A DNA stretch of 64,000 bases from Symsagittifera roscoffensis. Lineage: Eukaryota; Xenacoelomorpha; Acoela; Convolutidae. The position numbers were made by a program, and so were the translations under genes. The notes beneath the pieces are model-generated. The model searched no databases. It had not been told where the DNA came from and was given only the letters and a program-made list of their open reading frames with translations. Shown here piece after piece: positions 60,561 through 64,000 of the stretch (its first letter is position 1; each line of letters starts with the position of its first letter). Where the stretch lies: the NCBI RefSeq assembly GCF_963678635.1, contig NC_087062.1, positions 47,605,283 to 47,669,282 of the forward strand. The letters run 5' to 3'.

Positions 60561-62297
60561 GGAGTTCTTGAACTCAATCACCAAAGGATGTGAAACCCTC
60601 AAGGCTGATGGTGCATTATAGCATTATAGAGGTAACCAAAGCCAATTATTTGCAAGGAGATTACAAAATTTAACCAACGCCCAAAATTTTTTACCGCAAG
60701 AAAACTAGAATCTTGTTTACCATCGGTGAAATCAGCAGTTTCTAACGACCTCAATTTAAGAGTTTTCTATAATTTTTCCTGTAGTTGAAGCACTTCCACC
60801 TTTGTCGGACAAACTGTTCGACATTTGACCACTAGAAATTAGGAACATAAGAAAGCAGACTCACCGGTAGCCCTCCACCTTCATCAATGCAGTCCTGAGG
60901 AAAATAGTGCAGATGTTAATTGGGAAATTATAGGTAGGTGAAACAACCAAACAAAACTGTTGACACTAGAGGCAATACATATCGGGAAAAAGAAACCGGG
61001 CTTGATAACGCGATATGAAATTAGAAACTAGAATTTAACACTGAAAAAAAAATTGCGAAATAGTTTTGGTTTTTATTTAAAAACGCATTTGTCTAAATCA
61101 AAATTATGGCCAAGAATTTTCCAGACAAATTAATTTAACAAACTTTCAATTTTTTAGATGTTTAAAGTGTTTACTTTAAATAGTAATTTTAGAAGTCAAC
61201 TGTGATTGGCCAATTTTTCAATATGATGCTTGAGAATCAAAATTTATGTGAATTTTTGTTAAAAAAAAACATTTGTAAATTGATGTTTTTACCGTCAGTT
61301 AGATTAATTTATTGTAAAAATCCCGACAATGCCAACTCAGTATAAGCGTAGCGTCATCCAAGGCACTGTGAATAGCGTTTTAGGGTACATCTAACTGGGA
61401 GCAGTTTGATAAGGCTATAGAAACTAAGAGCTGCAAAGGCTGACGAATCAGTGCCCTGAAAATTGGTCCGCAAAGGTGGCGGTAGACACCCTGCTCAAAA
61501 TAATTAAGGATAAAGAAAGCCCCTGGATAGTGAGAGGAGCTCTTCAACTCAATCACCAAAGGATGTGAAACCCTCAAGGCTGATGGTGCATTATAGCATT
61601 ATAGAGGTAACCAAAGTCATTTATTTGCAAAGAGGTTACAAAATTTAACCAACGCCCAAAATTTTTTACTGCAAGAAAACTAGAATTTTGTTTACCATCG
61701 GTGAAATTAGCAGTTTCTAACGGCCTCAATTTAAGATTTTTCTATATAACTTCCTGTAGTTGAAGCACATCCACCTTTGTCGGACAAACTGTTCGACATT
61801 TGACCACTAGAAATTAGGAACATAAGAAAGCAGACTCACCGGTAGCCCTCCACCTTCATCAATGCAGTCCTGAGGAAAATAGTGCAGATGTTCATTGGGA
61901 AATTATAGGTAGTCAAACAACCAAATAAAACGGTTAACACTAGAGGCAATACATATCGGGAAAAAGAAACCGGGCTTGAACACGCGCGATGAGTTTAGGA
62001 GCTGGAAGTTAACACTGAAAAAAACGTCCCGAAATAGTTTTGGTTTTTATTCAAAAATGCACTTGTCTAACTCAAAATTATGGCCAAGAATTTTCCAGAC
62101 AAATCAATTTCAAAGTTTCATTTTTTTAGAAGTTAAATGTATTTACTTTAAATAGTAATTTTAGAGGTCAACTGTGATTGGCCAATTTTTCAATATGATG
62201 GTTAAGAACCAAAACTTATGTGAACTTTTGTGAATACTATTTGTATATTGATGTTTTACCGTCAATTAGATTATTTCATTGTAAAAATACCGACGAT
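60368..62297. repeat. Tandem duplication, two copies of about 965 bp
   Basis: Sequence from 60368 recurs from 61333 with point differences and small indels. Both copies begin with the same late Penelope-like RT block (QYKPSIIQGTVNSVLGY / QYKRSVIQGTVNSVLGY) and continue into AT-rich non-coding DNA. The outer junction at about 62297 is followed by unrelated sequence. Confidence 0.8.
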
Positions 62298-63145
62298 GCA
62301 CATAGGTGCGAAAACGCTCGAAATTTACATTTTACCAAAAATCGGTTAAATGATCATAGGTCATGAAATTATCCTGAGACATTGGCCAAAAAACACATGA
62401 TAAAAATTCAACCATTTTATGCATTTACAATTTTAAAGTTTGCTCTGAAATAACATTGCAATCAGATGATCTCAGCTATGTTTCTGAGGCAATTTAAGTG
62501 AGATTAATAATTCTATCTTTTATTTTGTTAAATTCAAATTTAATTTGTTGATTAGTCATATTTACCGAATTTCTTAATCTAAAACTCAACACAATCACTG
62601 TAACAAAAAAAACGCTAAATTGCTAAAACTGCCAAGTTTCCAGGGAAAACCTCGACGAAAGACTGATAATTCGATAAAAATTTTAGATGATTTTAGGTTA
62701 CCAAGTTTTGCTTAAGAGTTTCTTTCGTATGGTCCAAAACATTCAATTGAGAATATGTTAAATGAAACTCACTTCCTAGCCGACATTGCCAAATAAGGAA
62801 GAAATTTTCTTGAGACTGGAAAAGAGGGGAAAACTAAGTGAAGTAGTAAGCTCGGCAAAGTGGTACGCAAGGAACATCAGAAAAACACCAGTTGATCGTT
62901 CACTTTCAAAATGGTGAAATATTAGAAAAAAAATGATCTTGTTGCTGTACCGTATTATAAAAGCTATGGATTATAAGTTATGAATTTTGACAGATAACCA
63001 CAAAAAATTTTGAATTGCCAAACTTACAAATATCAAAAATGGTACTAATTGTTTGATCTTGAAAGTAGAAAAAGATAACAATAACACACTACTTGAAACA
63101 AAACTCATCAGTGATCAAGTTTAATCAAAAATTAGAACTAGACGA
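62298..63145. other. AT-rich region without recognised genes
   Basis: There is no credible ORF. It contains the first copy of the 193-base direct repeat (62592-62784). Confidence 0.5.
62592..62784. repeat. 193-base direct repeat, first copy
   Basis: This is nearly identical to 63518-63710 (one difference noted, AATTCG versus AGTTCG). The pair brackets a Penelope-like RT fragment on the plus strand. Confidence 0.85.
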
Positions 63146-63500
63146 GCTCAGCCCGCTAGCTTATACGGTTTGGCCAAAGTACATAAGACTGAAAAACACT
63201 TTCGTCCGGTTCGTCCTGGCAGTAGTTATCATAAGCTGAACAAATTTTTGATTCCCTGTTGAAAAAATTCCTGACGCAAACATTCAAACATCTACATTAG
63301 ACACTCGAGAGAAACTCGAAGAATTAATACTTAACGAAAACGAACAAACAATTTCGCTAATTTTTATAGTTTCTTCTCAAACGTTCCCGTATCAGAAGCA
63401 ATTGCAATTGCGTTACGTAAATTGTATACAAATGATTATGCACCAGGTATTGAGCGTTCAATTCTGAAAATGGTGCTTAAGTTAGCAATAACAAATTTTT
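63146..63500 (+). pseudogene. Penelope-like element RT, early blocks
   Basis: The plus strand reads ASLYGLAKVHKTEKHFRPVR followed by PGSSYHKLNKFL (about 63150-63245), a hallmark early block of Penelope-like RTs. After a stop and frame shift it reads FYSFFSNVPVSEAIAIALRK (about 63363-63425), which is RT block A. The copy has no late blocks downstream; those lie 3 kb upstream at 60.2 kb. The element is therefore rearranged, or these are two insertions. Confidence 0.75.
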
Positions 63501-63517
63501 ATCTCAAATTTTTATAA

Positions 63518-63710
63518 CAATCACTGTAACAAAAAAAACGCTAAATTGCTAAAACTGCCAAGTTTCCAGGGAAAACCTCGACGAAAGACTGATAGTTCGA
63601 TAAAAATTTTAGATGATTTTAGGTTACCAAGTTTTGCTTAAGAGTTTCTTTCGTATGGTCCAAAACATTCAATTGAGAATATGTTAAATGAAACTCACTT
63701 CCTAGCCGAC
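63518..63710. repeat. 193-base direct repeat, second copy
   Basis: This is the second copy of 62592-62784, starting about 18 bases after the end of the RT fragment. The spacing between copies is 926 bases. The remaining 63711-64000 is AT-rich with nothing recognised. Confidence 0.85.
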
Positions 63711-64000
63711 TATCAGAATGAAGGTTTATCCATGGGTGCATTCCTCGCAGTATCTTTGGCAAACTTTTAGAAGCAAGCACTCGGAGGTGTAATTAAAAGT
63801 GAAAACAAAGCCATAAAGTAAAGAACAAAAAAAAGACATCTGAAAATTTTCTAAAATGCAGTAAAAAATTTCCAAATAGTAAAAGTGTTGAACTTAAAAA
63901 AAGTGAAACTTGGTTCCGCGCTCAGTGTCAAAATATCAAAAACGACGAATTCAAAAAAAAATGGTAAAATAAAATGGTACTGTGAGTTCTGTCTTAATTT

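Overview
The window looks like repeat-dense, gene-poor chromosomal DNA from an invertebrate animal. I found no convincing host gene. Almost everything coding-like is a transposable element remnant or a copy of one unrecognised repetitive gene family, nearly all broken by stops, frameshifts or deletions. Element types that I recognise are non-LTR retrotransposons (PHD-finger ORF1, APE endonuclease, RT), Penelope-like retroelements and Ty3/gypsy-type pol genes. A nematode host is my best guess: the unrecognised family reminds me, from memory and without a search, of multi-copy hypothetical proteins in parasitic nematodes. This is unverified.

Layout. 1-6.2 kb: the 3' end of one non-LTR element (an open RT frame to 1172) and a second, internally rearranged non-LTR element. 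5.1-23.9 kb: a three-copy tandem segmental array. Each unit carries, on the minus strand, a degenerate copy of a long multi-domain family (called here the SGNH-like family), a minus-strand Penelope-like RT fragment, and, beyond that, an inverted plus-strand copy of the 3' end of the SGNH-like gene. Copy 3 runs on upstream to about 26.0 kb, which gives the most complete view of this lineage. 26.4-30.8 kb: a hydrophobic minus-strand ORF, then a gypsy-type pol on the minus strand whose 3' end is folded into a spacer-free palindrome centred at 27209. 30.8-32.9 kb: a plus-strand integrase end and a long accessory ORF, ending at a hairpin with 40-bp arms. 34.1-46.4 kb: a 12-kb satellite of about 35/36-bp monomers with higher-order repeats of about 610 and 1988 bp. 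45.9-59.5 kb: a large imperfect palindrome with a 200-N gap near its centre. Each arm carries a second, diverged lineage of the SGNH-like gene, and satellite lies at both outer edges. 60.1-64 kb: AT-rich DNA with Penelope-like RT pieces and direct repeats.

Main point of interest. Five degenerate copies of the SGNH-like gene fall into two lineages (7.9-26.0 kb and 48.1-57.3 kb). They share the same order of conserved blocks, including GDS-type SGNH-hydrolase-like motifs, and a 15-base motif downstream of the coding region. That points to one mobile or selfish coding unit of more than 5 kb whose mobilisation mechanism is not visible here. The genes here do not form a working pathway; the array records repeated insertion, tandem duplication and inverted duplication.
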